Source: Cellulomonas sp. NTE-D12 (lineage in GTDB: Bacteria > Actinomycetota > Actinomycetes > Actinomycetales > Cellulomonadaceae). From it: DNA of 64,000 nt. This document shows positions 25,353 through 33,981 of this stretch, piece after piece (positions within the stretch are counted from its first letter, which is position 1; every line of letters starts with the position of its first letter). The notes under the pieces are model-generated. The model was not told where the DNA came from. It searched no databases and saw only the letters and a program-made list of their open reading frames with translations. A program made the translations under genes and the position numbers. The stretch is from the NCBI RefSeq assembly GCF_027923705.1, contig NZ_AP026442.1, positions 3,348,001 to 3,412,000 of the forward strand. The letters are read 5' to 3'.

Positions 25353-26570
25353 GTGGAGGACTGGGCTGAGGTCCGTCGGCTGCGTCGGGTCGAGGGGATG
25401 GCGCTCTCGGCGATCGCGCGCGAGCTCGGCATCGCGAGGAACACGGTCAAGAAGGCGTTGGCCAGTGATCGGCCGCCGAAGTACGAGCGAGCTGCGAAGG
25501 GGTCGTTGGTCGACCAGGTCGAACCGGTCATCCGCGGGTTGTTGGCTTCGTGCCCGACGATGCCGGCCACGGTGATCGCGCAGCGGATCGGCTGGGCGCA
25601 CTCGTTGACGATCTTGAAGGACCGAGTTCGGGTGCTGCGCCCGTACTATCTGCCGTCGGATCCGGCGACCCGGACCAGCTACGAGGCCGGGGCGCGGGTG
25701 CAGTGCGACTTGTGGTTCCCGCCGGTCGACGTGCCGCTGGGTGCCGGGCAGGTCGGGTCCCCGCCGGTGCTGGTGATGGTCGCGGGCTACTCGCGGATGA
25801 TGTTCGCCACGATGCTGCCCTCCCGGCAGGCGCCGGACCTGATCGCCGGTCACTGGTTGCTGCTGTCGGGCATGGGTGTGGTCCCGCGCGAGCTGGTCTG
25901 GGACAACGAGGCCGCGGTCGGGTCCTGGCGCGCGGGCAAGCCGAAGCTCACCGAGGACTTCGAGGCGTTCCGCGGGGTCCTGGGCATCGGGGTGCACCAG
26001 TGCCGGCCGCGGGACCCGGAGGCCAAGGGGCTGGTCGAACGCGCGAACGGCTACCTGGAGTCGTCGTTCCTGCCGGGGCGCACGTTCACCGATCCGGGCG
26101 ACTTCAACGCCCAGCTCAGCGAGTGGTTGCCTCTTGCGAACCGTCGCTCGCATCGGGCGTTGGGCTGCAAGCCCGTCGAGCGGTGGGCCGCGGACCGCGA
26201 CGCGATGCTCGCCCTGCCGCCGGTCGCTCCGCAGCTGGGCTGGCGGGCGCGGGTCCGGTTGCCGCGCGATCACTACGTGCGCCTGGGCTCCAACGACTAC
26301 TCGGTCGACCCGGTCGCGGTCGGCAGGTTCGTCGACGTGGTCGCCGACCTCGAGCGAGTCACCGTCAGCCTGGGAGCCAAGACCGTCGCGTCCCACGAGC
26401 GGTGCTGGGCGCGCTGGCAGACGATCACCGACCCCGCCCACCGGGCCGCAGCGCTGGCGATGGCGTCGGCTGCGGCGCACCGGCCGACGATCCCAGACCC
26501 GGCCGATGAGGTCGAGCAACGCGACCTGGGCGCCTATGACGCCGCGTTCGGTCTGACGGACGTGGCCTGA
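25353..26570 (+). CDS. istA: IS21 transposase IstA
   Basis: This is a DDE recombinase of about 405 residues. The N-terminal helix-turn-helix (MALSAIARELGIARNTVKKAL) is followed by an RNase-H-fold catalytic core, with Asp in VQCDLWF, Asp in LVWDNEAAVG and Glu in DPEAKGLVERANGYLE. Downstream is a beta-barrel region (NDYSVDPVAVGRFVDV). The GTG at 25353 is chosen because GGAGGG lies 8 bases upstream and it gives the family-typical VEDWAE start; GTG 25329 is possible. Its end overlaps the istB start, as usual in IS21. Confidence 0.93.
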   Translation: MEDWAEVRRLRRVEGMALSAIARELGIARNTVKKALASDRPPKYERAAKGSLVDQVEPVIRGLLASCPTMPATVIAQRIGWAHSLTILKDRVRVLRPYYLPSDPATRTSYEAGARVQCDLWFPPVDVPLGAGQVGSPPVLVMVAGYSRMMFATMLPSRQAPDLIAGHWLLLSGMGVVPRELVWDNEAAVGSWRAGKPKLTEDFEAFRGVLGIGVHQCRPRDPEAKGLVERANGYLESSFLPGRTFTDPGDFNAQLSEWLPLANRRSHRALGCKPVERWAADRDAMLALPPVAPQLGWRARVRLPRDHYVRLGSNDYSVDPVAVGRFVDVVADLERVTVSLGAKTVASHERCWARWQTITDPAHRAAALAMASAAAHRPTIPDPADEVEQRDLGAYDAAFGLTDVA

Positions 26571-27355
26571 TGACCACCAAGACCCCGACCAGGGACGTGA
26601 CCAGCGAGCTCGCGTTCCTGACCCGAGCGCTGAAGGCCCCGACCCTGCGGGACGCAGTCGACCGGCTCGCCGAGCGGGCCCGCGCCGAGTCCTGGACCCA
26701 CGAAGAGTTCCTGGCCGCCTGCCTGCAACGCGAGGTCGCCGCCCGCGAGGCCCACGGCGGGGAAGGACGCATCCGCGCCGCGAGGTTTCCGGCCCGCAAG
26801 TCCCTGGAGGACTTCGACTTCGACCACGCCCGCGGCCTGGCCCGCGACCAGATCGCCCACCTGGGCACCCTGGACTTCGTCACGGCCCGGGAGAACGTGG
26901 TGTTCCTCGGCCCGCCCGGCACCGGCAAGACCCACCTGGCCACCGGCCTGGCCGTCCGGGCCTGCCAGGCCGGCCACCGCGTCCAGTTCGCCACCGCCTC
27001 CGAATGGGTCGACCGGCTCGCCACCGCTCACCACGACGGGCGCCTGCAAGACGAGCTACGCCGGCTGGGTCGCTACCCCCTGATCGTGATCGACGAGGTC
27101 GGCTACATCCCCTTCGAGCCCGAGGCCGCGAACCTGTTCTTCCAACTCGTCTCAGCCCGCTACGAACGGGCCTCCCTGATCGTCACCTCCAACAAGCCGT
27201 TCGGCCGCTGGGGCGAGGTCTTCGGCGACGACACCGTCGCCGCAGCGATGATCGACCGCCTCGTCCACCACGCCGACGTCATCGCCCTCAAAGGCGACTC
27301 CTACCGCCTCAAGAACCGCGACCTCGGCCGCCCACCCGCGGCCACCACGGACTGA
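26570..27355 (+). CDS. istB: IS21 helper ATPase IstB
   Basis: This is a 261-residue AAA+ ATPase that selects target DNA and stimulates IstA. Walker A is GPPGTGKTH and Walker B is LIVIDEVGY. The sensor region SLIVTSNKPFGRWGEVFGD and the C-terminal MIDRLVHHADVIALKGDSYR are family hallmarks. The ATG overlaps the istA stop. The gene looks intact, so the element may be active. Confidence 0.95.
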   Translation: MTTKTPTRDVTSELAFLTRALKAPTLRDAVDRLAERARAESWTHEEFLAACLQREVAAREAHGGEGRIRAARFPARKSLEDFDFDHARGLARDQIAHLGTLDFVTARENVVFLGPPGTGKTHLATGLAVRACQAGHRVQFATASEWVDRLATAHHDGRLQDELRRLGRYPLIVIDEVGYIPFEPEAANLFFQLVSARYERASLIVTSNKPFGRWGEVFGDDTVAAAMIDRLVHHADVIALKGDSYRLKNRDLGRPPAATTD

Positions 27356-27368
27356 ACGACAACCAGGC

Positions 27369-27423
27369 AGGGTGGTCAAGATTCAGCCGACGACCCCTGG
27401 TCAGGATTCAGCCGTCGTTGACA
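27369..27423. repeat. IS21 right terminal inverted repeat
   Basis: This is the complement of the left end: inner repeat GATTCAGCCGACGACCCC and outer repeat GATTCAGCCGTCGTTGACA. It ends in ACA next to the GCGAG target duplicate. Confidence 0.8.
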
Positions 27424-27428
27424 GCGAG

Positions 27429-27587
27429 GAGTCAACGCGGCGTTGGCGTGGCTGGCGTGAGACATGAAGGCCTCTTGTGGCCGGAGCGGTTCTTCGACAG
27501 CTCCACTCCACTACGGGAGGCCTTCCCTCATCTACACATCAGACCGCGGTATCGCACGATCTCGACCAACCTGCCTGGACATCACAG
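27429..27587. other. Intergenic stretch with inverted repeat, possible older IS relic
   Basis: Two arms, ATGAAGGCCTC (about 27464-27474) and its near complement GAGGCCTTCCCTCAT (about 27516-27530), form an inverted repeat between the IS21 element and the cupin gene. No complete gene is present. The look is that of a degraded insertion-sequence end, but I cannot name a family. Confidence 0.3.
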
Positions 27588-27989
27588 CTAGAGCGCTCGG
27601 TACTGCTCCTCCGTGACGTGCTCGAGCCAGACGGTCGACTGAGCGGGATCGTCGGCACCCTCGGACATCGCCAGGTGCTCCATGAAGTCGTCGGCCGTCG
27701 CGCCGTGCCAGTGCTCTTCACCCGGCGGGCAGTACACCGTCTGACCCGGCAGCACCCGCACGACGCCCTGGCCACGAGACTGCACGAGCGCGACACCGGA
27801 CAGCACGTGCAGGGTCTGGCCGCGGGCGTGCCGGTGCCACGCGGTTCGGGCCCCCGGGGCGAACCGCACGAGCCCGACGACCATCCGCTGGTCGCCCTCC
27901 TGCGGTGCGGCGAGCAAGTCGAGCCACACGTCCCCGGTGAACTGCGCAGAGGGGTTCTTGATGGTCGGTGCCTTGCCGATCATCCGCAT
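27588..27989 (-). CDS. Cupin domain protein
   Basis: This is a 133-residue single-domain cupin. Motif 1 is AWHRHARGQTLHVLSG, with metal-binding His residues and Gln where Glu is usual. Motif 2 is PGQTVYCPPGEEHWHGA. A metal-dependent enzyme or sensor role is expected; the reaction is unknown. Its ATG overlaps the stop of the HTH regulator gene (TGATG), so the two form a coupled operon divergent from the MFS/reductase genes. Such small cupins often accompany carboxymuconolactone-decarboxylase-like genes, as here. Confidence 0.85.
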   Translation of the reverse strand: MRMIGKAPTIKNPSAQFTGDVWLDLLAAPQEGDQRMVVGLVRFAPGARTAWHRHARGQTLHVLSGVALVQSRGQGVVRVLPGQTVYCPPGEEHWHGATADDFMEHLAMSEGADDPAQSTVWLEHVTEEQYRAL

Positions 27990-28897
27990 CAGCGTGCCTC
28001 CTGACTGGTGGTGATCGGCTCGGTCGTGAGGGTGGTGGCGGCCCAGGAGGCCAGGAGCTTGAGGCCGTCGTCGGACGGCGATCCGGGCACCGCGGAGTAC
28101 ACGTTGAGCTGCAGGCCCGGGTCGGCGGGCAGGACCAGGGCTTCGTAGTCGAGCTCGAGCATCCCGACGGCGGGGTGGTGGAACACCTTGGTTCCCGAGC
28201 GGTGGTACCGCACGTCGTGGGAGGCCCAGAGCCGGCGGAAGTCCTCGCTGCGGGTGGACAGCTCGCCGACGAGCTCGGTCAGGCGCTTGTCGTACGGGTT
28301 GTGGCCGGCCTCGGCGCGCAGGATCGCGACGGCGTCGTGCGCCATCCGATCGGCCTTGGCGCCCCAGAAGTCACGCGCGGCGGTGGGGTCGAGGAACTGG
28401 AAGCGGGCGGTGTTGACCGGCTGGCCGGGGACGTGCGTCGGGGAGTCGTACAGCGGCGCGTACAGCGCGCGGCCGAGCAGGTTCGCGTGCAGGACGTCGA
28501 GGCGACCGTTGCGGACGAACGCGGGCGCGTCGAGGGCGTCGACGACGCGCCGGACCGCGGGGCGCAGCACCCGGGCTGGGGCGCGCCGAGCGCGCGAGCG
28601 TGCGGCGCCGGAGGCGTTGGCGGCGCGGGCCAGGTCGAGCAGGTGCCCGTGCTCGGCCTCGTCGAGCTGCAGCGCCTCGGCCAGGGACTCCAGGACCTCT
28701 TCGGAGACGCCGGCGAGGTTGCCGCGCTCCATGCGGGTGTAGTAGTCGATGCTGACGCCGGCGAGCATCGCGACCTCCTCGCGTCGCAGCCCGGGCACGC
28801 GGCGGTTGCCGCCGTAGGCGGCCAGGTTCGCGCGCTCGGGTGTGATGCGGGCGCGCCGAGTGGTGAGGAACTCACGCGTCTCGGCTCTCAGGTCCAT
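27989..28897 (-). CDS. XRE-type HTH regulator with MmyB-like ligand domain
   Basis: This is a 302-residue regulator. The N-terminal helix-turn-helix is at about residues 30-75 (RREEVAMLAGVSIDYYTRMERG). A MmyB-like putative ligand-binding domain follows from about residue 110 (AFVRNGRLDVLHANLLGRALYAPL, then DKRLTELVGELSTRSEDFRRLW). It is divergent from the MFS pump and the oxidoreductase genes, which it is the obvious candidate to regulate. MmyB-like domains bind fatty-acid-like molecules in at least one case; the inducer here is unknown. Confidence 0.9.
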   Translation of the reverse strand: MDLRAETREFLTTRRARITPERANLAAYGGNRRVPGLRREEVAMLAGVSIDYYTRMERGNLAGVSEEVLESLAEALQLDEAEHGHLLDLARAANASGAARSRARRAPARVLRPAVRRVVDALDAPAFVRNGRLDVLHANLLGRALYAPLYDSPTHVPGQPVNTARFQFLDPTAARDFWGAKADRMAHDAVAILRAEAGHNPYDKRLTELVGELSTRSEDFRRLWASHDVRYHRSGTKVFHHPAVGMLELDYEALVLPADPGLQLNVYSAVPGSPSDDGLKLLASWAATTLTTEPITTSQEAR

Positions 28898-28998
28898 GTC
28901 TCGACGGTACGTTTCGCCGCTCCCGGCCGGGAGGTACTGGCGTTACCGGGCACGACCGGCACTCCCGAGCACGCCCGGAACGCCGTTGCCTGGTGGTC

Positions 28999-30402
28999 AT
29001 GACGACGACCGCACCCCCACGTACCACCGCCCCCGCCCTCGGCACCGCGACCGCGCCGACCCGACGGGGGCCGGGCGGTGTGCTGGCGATCATCCTGGTC
29101 GGCTACTTCATGGTGATCCTCGACAACTCGATCGTGATCACCGGCCTGCCGCACATCGCGACCGAGCTGAAGCTGTCGGCCGGGGCGTCGGCCTGGGTCC
29201 AGAACGCCTACCTCCTGACGTTCGGGGGCCTGCTGCTGCTCGGCGCCCGCGCCGGGGACATCCTCGGCCGGCGGCGCATGTTCGTCGTCGGGCTCGCCCT
29301 GTTCGCCCTCGCGTCCGTCGCCGTCGGCCTCGCCCCGACCGGAGCCAAGCTGATCACGGCACGAGCCGTGCAGGGCGTCGGGTCAGCGATCTTGGCGCCG
29401 TCGACCCTCGCGCTGCTCACCGCGTCGTTCCCCGAAGGGCCGCAGCGCACGCGAGCGACGTCGGCATACGGGGCGGTGGCCGGGATCGGCGCCAGCGTCG
29501 GCCTCGTTCTCGGCGGGCTGCTGGCAGACCTGTGGTCCTGGCGCGTCGGGTTCCTGGTGAACCTCCCCATCGGGATCGCGATGCTGATCGCCGGCCGGCG
29601 GATCCTGCCCGAGACCGCTCGCACCCCGGGCCGGTTCGACCTGCCCGGCGCGCTGCTGGCCACGCTGGGGCCGGCCGCGCTGGTCTACGGGTTGGTTCGC
29701 GCCGGCGAGGCCGGCTGGTCGGACCCGGTCACCATGTCCTCGATGACCGCCGGCGCCGTGCTGGTCGTCGCGTTGGTCCTCGTGGAGCGTTCGGCCGCCG
29801 AGCCGGTGCTCGTTCTGCGGTTGTTCTCCGACCGCGAGCGGGTCGGCGCTTATGTCGCCCGCGCATTGTTCCTCGGGGCGATGATGGGCTTCTTCATCTT
29901 CACGAGCCAGTACCTGCAAGACGCGTGGAACTGGACTCCGCTGGCCGCGGGGCTCGGGTTCCTGCCGATGACGATCGTCAACTTCGCCGTCGCGATGGCG
30001 GTGCCGCGCTTGCAGCGCCGGACCTCCGGACCGGTGCTCCTCGTCGTGGGGCTCGCGTTGGCCACCCTCGGCATGGCCGCGCTCGGGCTGGTGGGCGAGC
30101 ACAGCGTGTACTGGCTGGGCGTGGGCGTACCCATGGCGCTCATCGGCGCCGGGCAGGGCCTGGCGTTCGGGCCGCTGACCAGCTCGGGGATCGCCCGCGT
30201 CGACGCAGCTCATGCCGGTGCGGCGTCGGGGGCCGTGAACTCCGTGCACCAGCTCGGCGGCGCCCTCGGCATGAGCCTCGTCCTGGCGATCTCCACCACC
30301 TACCCCCAGGCCATGCGCGCCGGCGCGGTGCTCCTCGCCGCAGCCCTGGCCGGCGCCGCTGTGCTGGTGGTTCCTGCCGCCCGGTCCCGGCGAGCGGGGT
30401 AA
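28999..30402 (+). CDS. MFS drug:proton antiporter, DHA2 (14-helix) type
   Basis: This is a membrane transporter of about 467 residues. The first helix is GVLAIILVGYFMVILDNSIV, with the DHA2 motif D1 style (LDNSIVITGLP). Motif A is GARAGDILGRRRMFVVG, and motif C lies in the fifth-helix region (GAVAGIGASVGLVLGG). It should export a hydrophobic toxic compound against protons. The ATG at 28999 is taken over GTG 28993. No ribosome site is visible, so the mRNA may be leaderless. It lies divergent from the MmyB-like regulator. Confidence 0.9.
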   Translation: MTTTAPPRTTAPALGTATAPTRRGPGGVLAIILVGYFMVILDNSIVITGLPHIATELKLSAGASAWVQNAYLLTFGGLLLLGARAGDILGRRRMFVVGLALFALASVAVGLAPTGAKLITARAVQGVGSAILAPSTLALLTASFPEGPQRTRATSAYGAVAGIGASVGLVLGGLLADLWSWRVGFLVNLPIGIAMLIAGRRILPETARTPGRFDLPGALLATLGPAALVYGLVRAGEAGWSDPVTMSSMTAGAVLVVALVLVERSAAEPVLVLRLFSDRERVGAYVARALFLGAMMGFFIFTSQYLQDAWNWTPLAAGLGFLPMTIVNFAVAMAVPRLQRRTSGPVLLVVGLALATLGMAALGLVGEHSVYWLGVGVPMALIGAGQGLAFGPLTSSGIARVDAAHAGAASGAVNSVHQLGGALGMSLVLAISTTYPQAMRAGAVLLAAALAGAAVLVVPAARSRRAG

Positions 30403-30448
30403 CACCAGACCCTCCCCGCCCCGGTCACCGGTACCTAGCGTGAAAGGC

Positions 30449-31345
30449 ATGACGATGATCCCGACCCTCACCCTGAACAACGGCGTGACGATGCCCGCCC
30501 TCGGCTACGGGGTGTTCCAGACCCCACCCGACGAGACGGTCGTCGCGGTCCGCACGGCCCTCGAGGTCGGCTACCGACACATCGACACCGCCGCCGCGTA
30601 CGGCAACGAGCGCGGCGTCGGCCAGGCGCTGGCACAGTCCGGCCTGACCCGCGACGACGTCTTCGTCGAGACGAAGGTCTGGGTGTCCGACTACGGGTAC
30701 GAGCAGACGCTGCACGCGTTCGACAAGGCGACCGGCAAGCTCGGCCTCGACCAGCTCGATCTGCTGATCCTGCACCAGCCCGCCCCCGACCGGTTCGACC
30801 TGACCGTCGGCGCCTACCGCGCACTGGAGAAGCTGCTGGCCGACGGCGGCGTGCGGGCGATCGGTGTCAGCAACTTCATGCCGCACCACCTGGACTCCCT
30901 GCTCGAGCAGGTCGAGGTCGTGCCCGCGGTGAACCAGGTCGAGCTGCACCCGTACTTCGCCCAGCCGCAGGTCCAGGCCGCCGATGCCCGCCACGGGGTG
31001 CTCACCCAGGCGTGGTCTCCGATCGGCGGGATCACGTTCTACCCCGGCTGGGGCGACGACGACCGGCGCAGCACCCTGGACGACCCCACCATCGCGTCCA
31101 TCGCAGTCGCCCACGGTCGCACCGCGGCGCAGGTGATGCTGCGCTGGCACCTGCAGCAGGGCCGCTCCGCGATCCCGAAGTCCGTGACCCCGTCGCGGAT
31201 CGCCGAGAACTTCGCCGTGACCGACTTCGAGCTGACCACCGCGGAGCTCGCCGCGATCGACGCGCTGGACACCGGCGTGCGCGGCGGGCCTGACCCCGAC
31301 GTGCCGCGCCCGGAGTTCTTCGCCCGCGCCATCCCCGAGGCCTGA
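30449..31345 (+). CDS. Aldo/keto reductase
   Basis: This is an NADPH-dependent oxidoreductase of about 298 residues with a TIM-barrel fold. The catalytic tetrad is Asp46 and Tyr51 (HIDTAAAYGNE), Lys75 (ETKVW) and His108 (LLILHQP). The nucleotide-binding end contains IPKSVTPSRIAENF. It resembles 2,5-diketo-gluconate-reductase-like AKRs that reduce aldehydes. The ATG at 30449 is preferred over GTG 30440. It lies in a run MFS-AKR-ADH-CMD-DUF2255 that probably handles reactive carbonyl or aromatic compounds. Confidence 0.92.
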   Translation: MTMIPTLTLNNGVTMPALGYGVFQTPPDETVVAVRTALEVGYRHIDTAAAYGNERGVGQALAQSGLTRDDVFVETKVWVSDYGYEQTLHAFDKATGKLGLDQLDLLILHQPAPDRFDLTVGAYRALEKLLADGGVRAIGVSNFMPHHLDSLLEQVEVVPAVNQVELHPYFAQPQVQAADARHGVLTQAWSPIGGITFYPGWGDDDRRSTLDDPTIASIAVAHGRTAAQVMLRWHLQQGRSAIPKSVTPSRIAENFAVTDFELTTAELAAIDALDTGVRGGPDPDVPRPEFFARAIPEA

Positions 31346-31410
31346 GACCACGGGCCAGACCATCCCTGCCCGTCCACCGACGGGTCCTGCATCACCCCTT
31401 GGAGCTACTC

Positions 31411-32460
31411 GTGCTTGCCACTTTCATGTACGGCGCCGGCGACGTGCGCGTCGAGACCGCGCCCGACCCGGTCATCCAGCAGCCCACCGACGCGATCGTG
31501 CGCGTCGTGCGCGCCTGCGTCTGCGGGTCCGACCTGCACCCGTACCACTCCAAGCCCGCCGCGGGCACCGGCAACCCGATGGGTCACGAGCTCATCGGTG
31601 TCGTCGAGGAGACCGGGACCGCGGTGACCTCGGTCCGCAAGGGCGACTTCGTCGTGGCACCGTTCGCGTTCCAGGACAACACCTGCGCGTTCTGCCGCGA
31701 CGGCTTCCAGACCTCGTGCGTGCACGGCGGCTGGTACGGCTCGCCGCAGACCGGTGGGCTGCAGGCCGAGCTGGCCCGCATCCCGCTGGCCGACGGCAGC
31801 CTCGTCGTGGTCCCGGACACCGACCCCGCCACCGCCGAGCCGGGTCTGCTCAACTCACTGCTGGCGCTCTCCGACGTGTACCTGACCGGGTACCACGCGG
31901 CGCACATGGGGCGGGTCGAGCCAGGCAAGACCGTCACCGTGATCGGCGACGGCGCGGTCGGCCTGTCGGCGGTCCTGGCCTCGAAGCGGCTGGGTGCCGA
32001 GCGGATCATCCTCATGGGCCGGCACACCGACCGCACCGACCTGGGCCGCACGTGGGGCGCGACCGACGTGGTCGCCGAGCGCGGCAAGGACGGCATCGAC
32101 CAGGTCATGGACCTGACAAACGGCGAGGGTTCGCACGTGGTGCTCGAGGCCGTCGGGCACATGCCCGCCTACGAGCAGGCCTACGGCATCGTGCGCCCCG
32201 GCGGGGTGATCTCCCGCGTCGGGGTCCCGCAGTACGAGGACGCACCCGTCGGGTTCGGCTCGTTGTTCGGCAAGAACGCCACCCTGACCGGCGGCCCGGC
32301 GCCGGTGCGCGCCTACCTCGAGGACGGCATCACCCAGGTCCTGTCCGGCCAGATCCAGCCGGGCCTGGTGTTCGACCGCGAGCTGCCCCTGACCCAGGCG
32401 CCCGAGGCCTACCGGCTCATGGACTCCCGCGAAGCCCTCAAAGTCGCCCTGCGCCCCTGA
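31411..32460 (+). CDS. Zinc-dependent alcohol dehydrogenase
   Basis: This is a medium-chain dehydrogenase of about 349 residues. The catalytic zinc ligands sit in RACVCGSDLHPYHS and MGHELIGVVEE. The Rossmann motif is VIGDGAVGLSAVLASKRLGA. The structural-zinc lobe reads DNTCAFCRDGFQTSC and has only three of the usual four Cys, the third position being Gly. That means structural zinc may be absent or bound differently. GTG 31411 follows GGAG by 6 bases. It follows the aldo/keto reductase on the same strand. Confidence 0.9.
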   Translation: MLATFMYGAGDVRVETAPDPVIQQPTDAIVRVVRACVCGSDLHPYHSKPAAGTGNPMGHELIGVVEETGTAVTSVRKGDFVVAPFAFQDNTCAFCRDGFQTSCVHGGWYGSPQTGGLQAELARIPLADGSLVVVPDTDPATAEPGLLNSLLALSDVYLTGYHAAHMGRVEPGKTVTVIGDGAVGLSAVLASKRLGAERIILMGRHTDRTDLGRTWGATDVVAERGKDGIDQVMDLTNGEGSHVVLEAVGHMPAYEQAYGIVRPGGVISRVGVPQYEDAPVGFGSLFGKNATLTGGPAPVRAYLEDGITQVLSGQIQPGLVFDRELPLTQAPEAYRLMDSREALKVALRP

Positions 32461-32494
32461 CCCTCACGACTCCTCCACCCAGCTAGAAGGACCC

Positions 32495-32854
32495 ATGCCT
32501 ACCCAGGCCGCACGCACCACCCACGACGCGCTGTTCCCCGGGCACGTCCCCACGTTGGACCGCACCGACCCCGAGCTCGTGGAGATCTTCGAGGACTTCG
32601 CGTTCGACGAGGTCCTCGCCCAGTCCCGGCTCGAACCGCGACTGCGGCTGATCACCCAGCTGGCCGCGCTCATCGGCGCCGGCGCGCTGAGCGAGTACCG
32701 CGTCATGGTCGGCGCCGCCCTGACCGGTGGCGTCACCCCCGTCGAGGTCAAGGAAGTGCTCTACCAGGCGGTGCCGTACGTCGGGATGGGCCGTGCGTAC
32801 GACTTCGTGCATGCCACGAACGACGTGCTGACCCCGGCCAACCGGCGCCGCTGA
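32495..32854 (+). CDS. Carboxymuconolactone decarboxylase family protein
   Basis: This is a 119-residue, all-helical AhpD/CMD-like protein: RLRLITQLAALIGAGALSEYRVMVGAAL followed by TPVEVKEVLYQAVPYVGMGRAYDF. The Cys-X-X-Cys redox pair of AhpD is absent, so it is closer to the decarboxylase type. It lies downstream of AKR and ADH with a ribosome site AGAAGG, in a layout common in proteobacterial and actinobacterial stress clusters with a cupin gene. Confidence 0.87.
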   Translation: MPTQAARTTHDALFPGHVPTLDRTDPELVEIFEDFAFDEVLAQSRLEPRLRLITQLAALIGAGALSEYRVMVGAALTGGVTPVEVKEVLYQAVPYVGMGRAYDFVHATNDVLTPANRRR

Positions 32855-32891
32855 ACCACCCCCGCAGCCAACAGAGATGAGGAGCCCGACC

Positions 32892-33257
32892 ATGGGCGAC
32901 TGGGACCAGGCCACCTTGGCCACCATCGACCACGCCGGCGAGATTCACCTCGCCGCCTACCGGCCGGACGGAACACTGCGACCCGCCACCATCGTCTGGC
33001 ATGTCGTCCTCGACGGCGCCGTCTTCGTCCGTTCCGTGCGCGGAGAGGAGGGAGCGTGGTACCGCGCCGCCCGCCGCACTGGCACCGGCACCGTTCGGGT
33101 CGGGTCCGCACACGCCGAGGTCACCTTCACCCCGGACGACACGCACGACACCGCGATCGACCGCGCGTACCACGCCAAGTACGGCAACGGATCACCCGTG
33201 CGCGCCATCACCAGCGCCGAAGCAACCGCCACCACGCTTCGTCTCGACCCCCGCTGA
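32892..33257 (+). CDS. DUF2255 family protein
   Basis: This is a 121-residue protein with the DUF2255 pattern: IVWHVVLDGAVFVRSVRGEEGAWYRAA in its middle, IDRAYHAKYGNGSPV near the end, and a terminal TTLRLDPR. The fold resembles flavin-binding split barrels, but no activity is known. The ATG at 32892 follows AGGAG by 8 bases. It is the last gene of the redox cluster. Confidence 0.85.
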   Translation: MGDWDQATLATIDHAGEIHLAAYRPDGTLRPATIVWHVVLDGAVFVRSVRGEEGAWYRAARRTGTGTVRVGSAHAEVTFTPDDTHDTAIDRAYHAKYGNGSPVRAITSAEATATTLRLDPR

Positions 33258-33699
33258 CCGGGACGCGCCGCCGCGGTGGTCGATGGGGAGACAGGGCCGC
33301 GTGCTCGACTGACCCGGCGGGCACCTTCGTTTCCCTGGGGGCGGTCTGCGTTCTGCAGCTGACCACAGGTGCGTCGCGGATCCCTCATCCACTGCGGGCG
33401 CGACGCGCGCATCGCCTGGTACGCGGACGGAAACTCCAAGCCGTCCGCGGTTGAACCCGGCTCAGCGTCAAGAGCAAGCCCACAAGCGCACAGCAGGCTG
33501 CCGGGCAGCTCAGGGGCGTACGCCACGATCAAGGCCGGCCTCCCGCACCGGCAGATCCGGTTGCTCAGCGACCTGCTGCCGCCCGCTTACACGTGCTGAT
33601 CGACCACCGGCGCGCGCAAACGACCGGGACCCGACCGAGCGAAGATCCACATCTCGTTGGCCCCGACGCCGGGAACGACTTCGCGGTACCCAGCCACGG
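33258..33699. other. Intergenic region without a recognisable gene
   Basis: About 440 bp follow the redox cluster. Open frames on both strands show no family resemblance, ribosome site or repeat that I can support. Confidence 0.45.
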
Positions 33700-33977
33700 T
33701 CAGGCGACCGGCATCAGCCGCACAGTAGACGACCGCCTGGGCGCGTGGCATCCGCCGGCCGTACAAGCGAGGTCCGTCCACAGACCGGGTGCGACGCCGT
33801 AGACAGCCTGCAGGTGCCCGAGGAACCGCGGCTGACGCCACTCGTCGGTGATCCGGGCCCGGCCTCGACCTCCAGAGCCCGGCGCAGCTCATGCCGAACA
33901 ACGCGCGTGCCGTGCGCCCAAACCGCGGCGAGGCCGTCGTCGACCGCCAGCGAGCCCGGTCCCGGACGCCACGGCAC
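33700..33977 (-). pseudogene. Possible frameshifted hypothetical gene
   Basis: Five bases after the unit D MalG stop, an ATG at 33977 opens a frame (MPWRPGPGSLAVDDGLAAVW...RALEVEA). It seems to continue in a different frame from about 33860 as RITDEWRQPRFLGHLQAVYG, ending at a TGA at 33700. One missing base would join them. The second part looks protein-like, but I recognise no family. It may instead be chance open frame in GC-rich DNA. Confidence 0.3.
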
Positions 33978-33981
33978 CGCG

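Larger units (their letters stand above)
25272..27423 (+). mobile_element. Complete IS21-family insertion sequence
   Basis: This is a 2,152-bp element carrying istA and istB. The left end (TGTCGGCGACGCCTGAAGAC) and the complement of the right end (TGTCAACGACGGCTGAATCC) align as imperfect terminal inverted repeats over about 55 bp, with an inner repeat of the GTCGTCGGCTGAA core. The element is flanked on both sides by GCGAG (25267-25271 and 27424-27428), a 5-bp target duplication, as expected for recent IS21-type transposition. It inserted about 320 bp upstream of the unit C lacI, in intergenic DNA. Confidence 0.92.
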
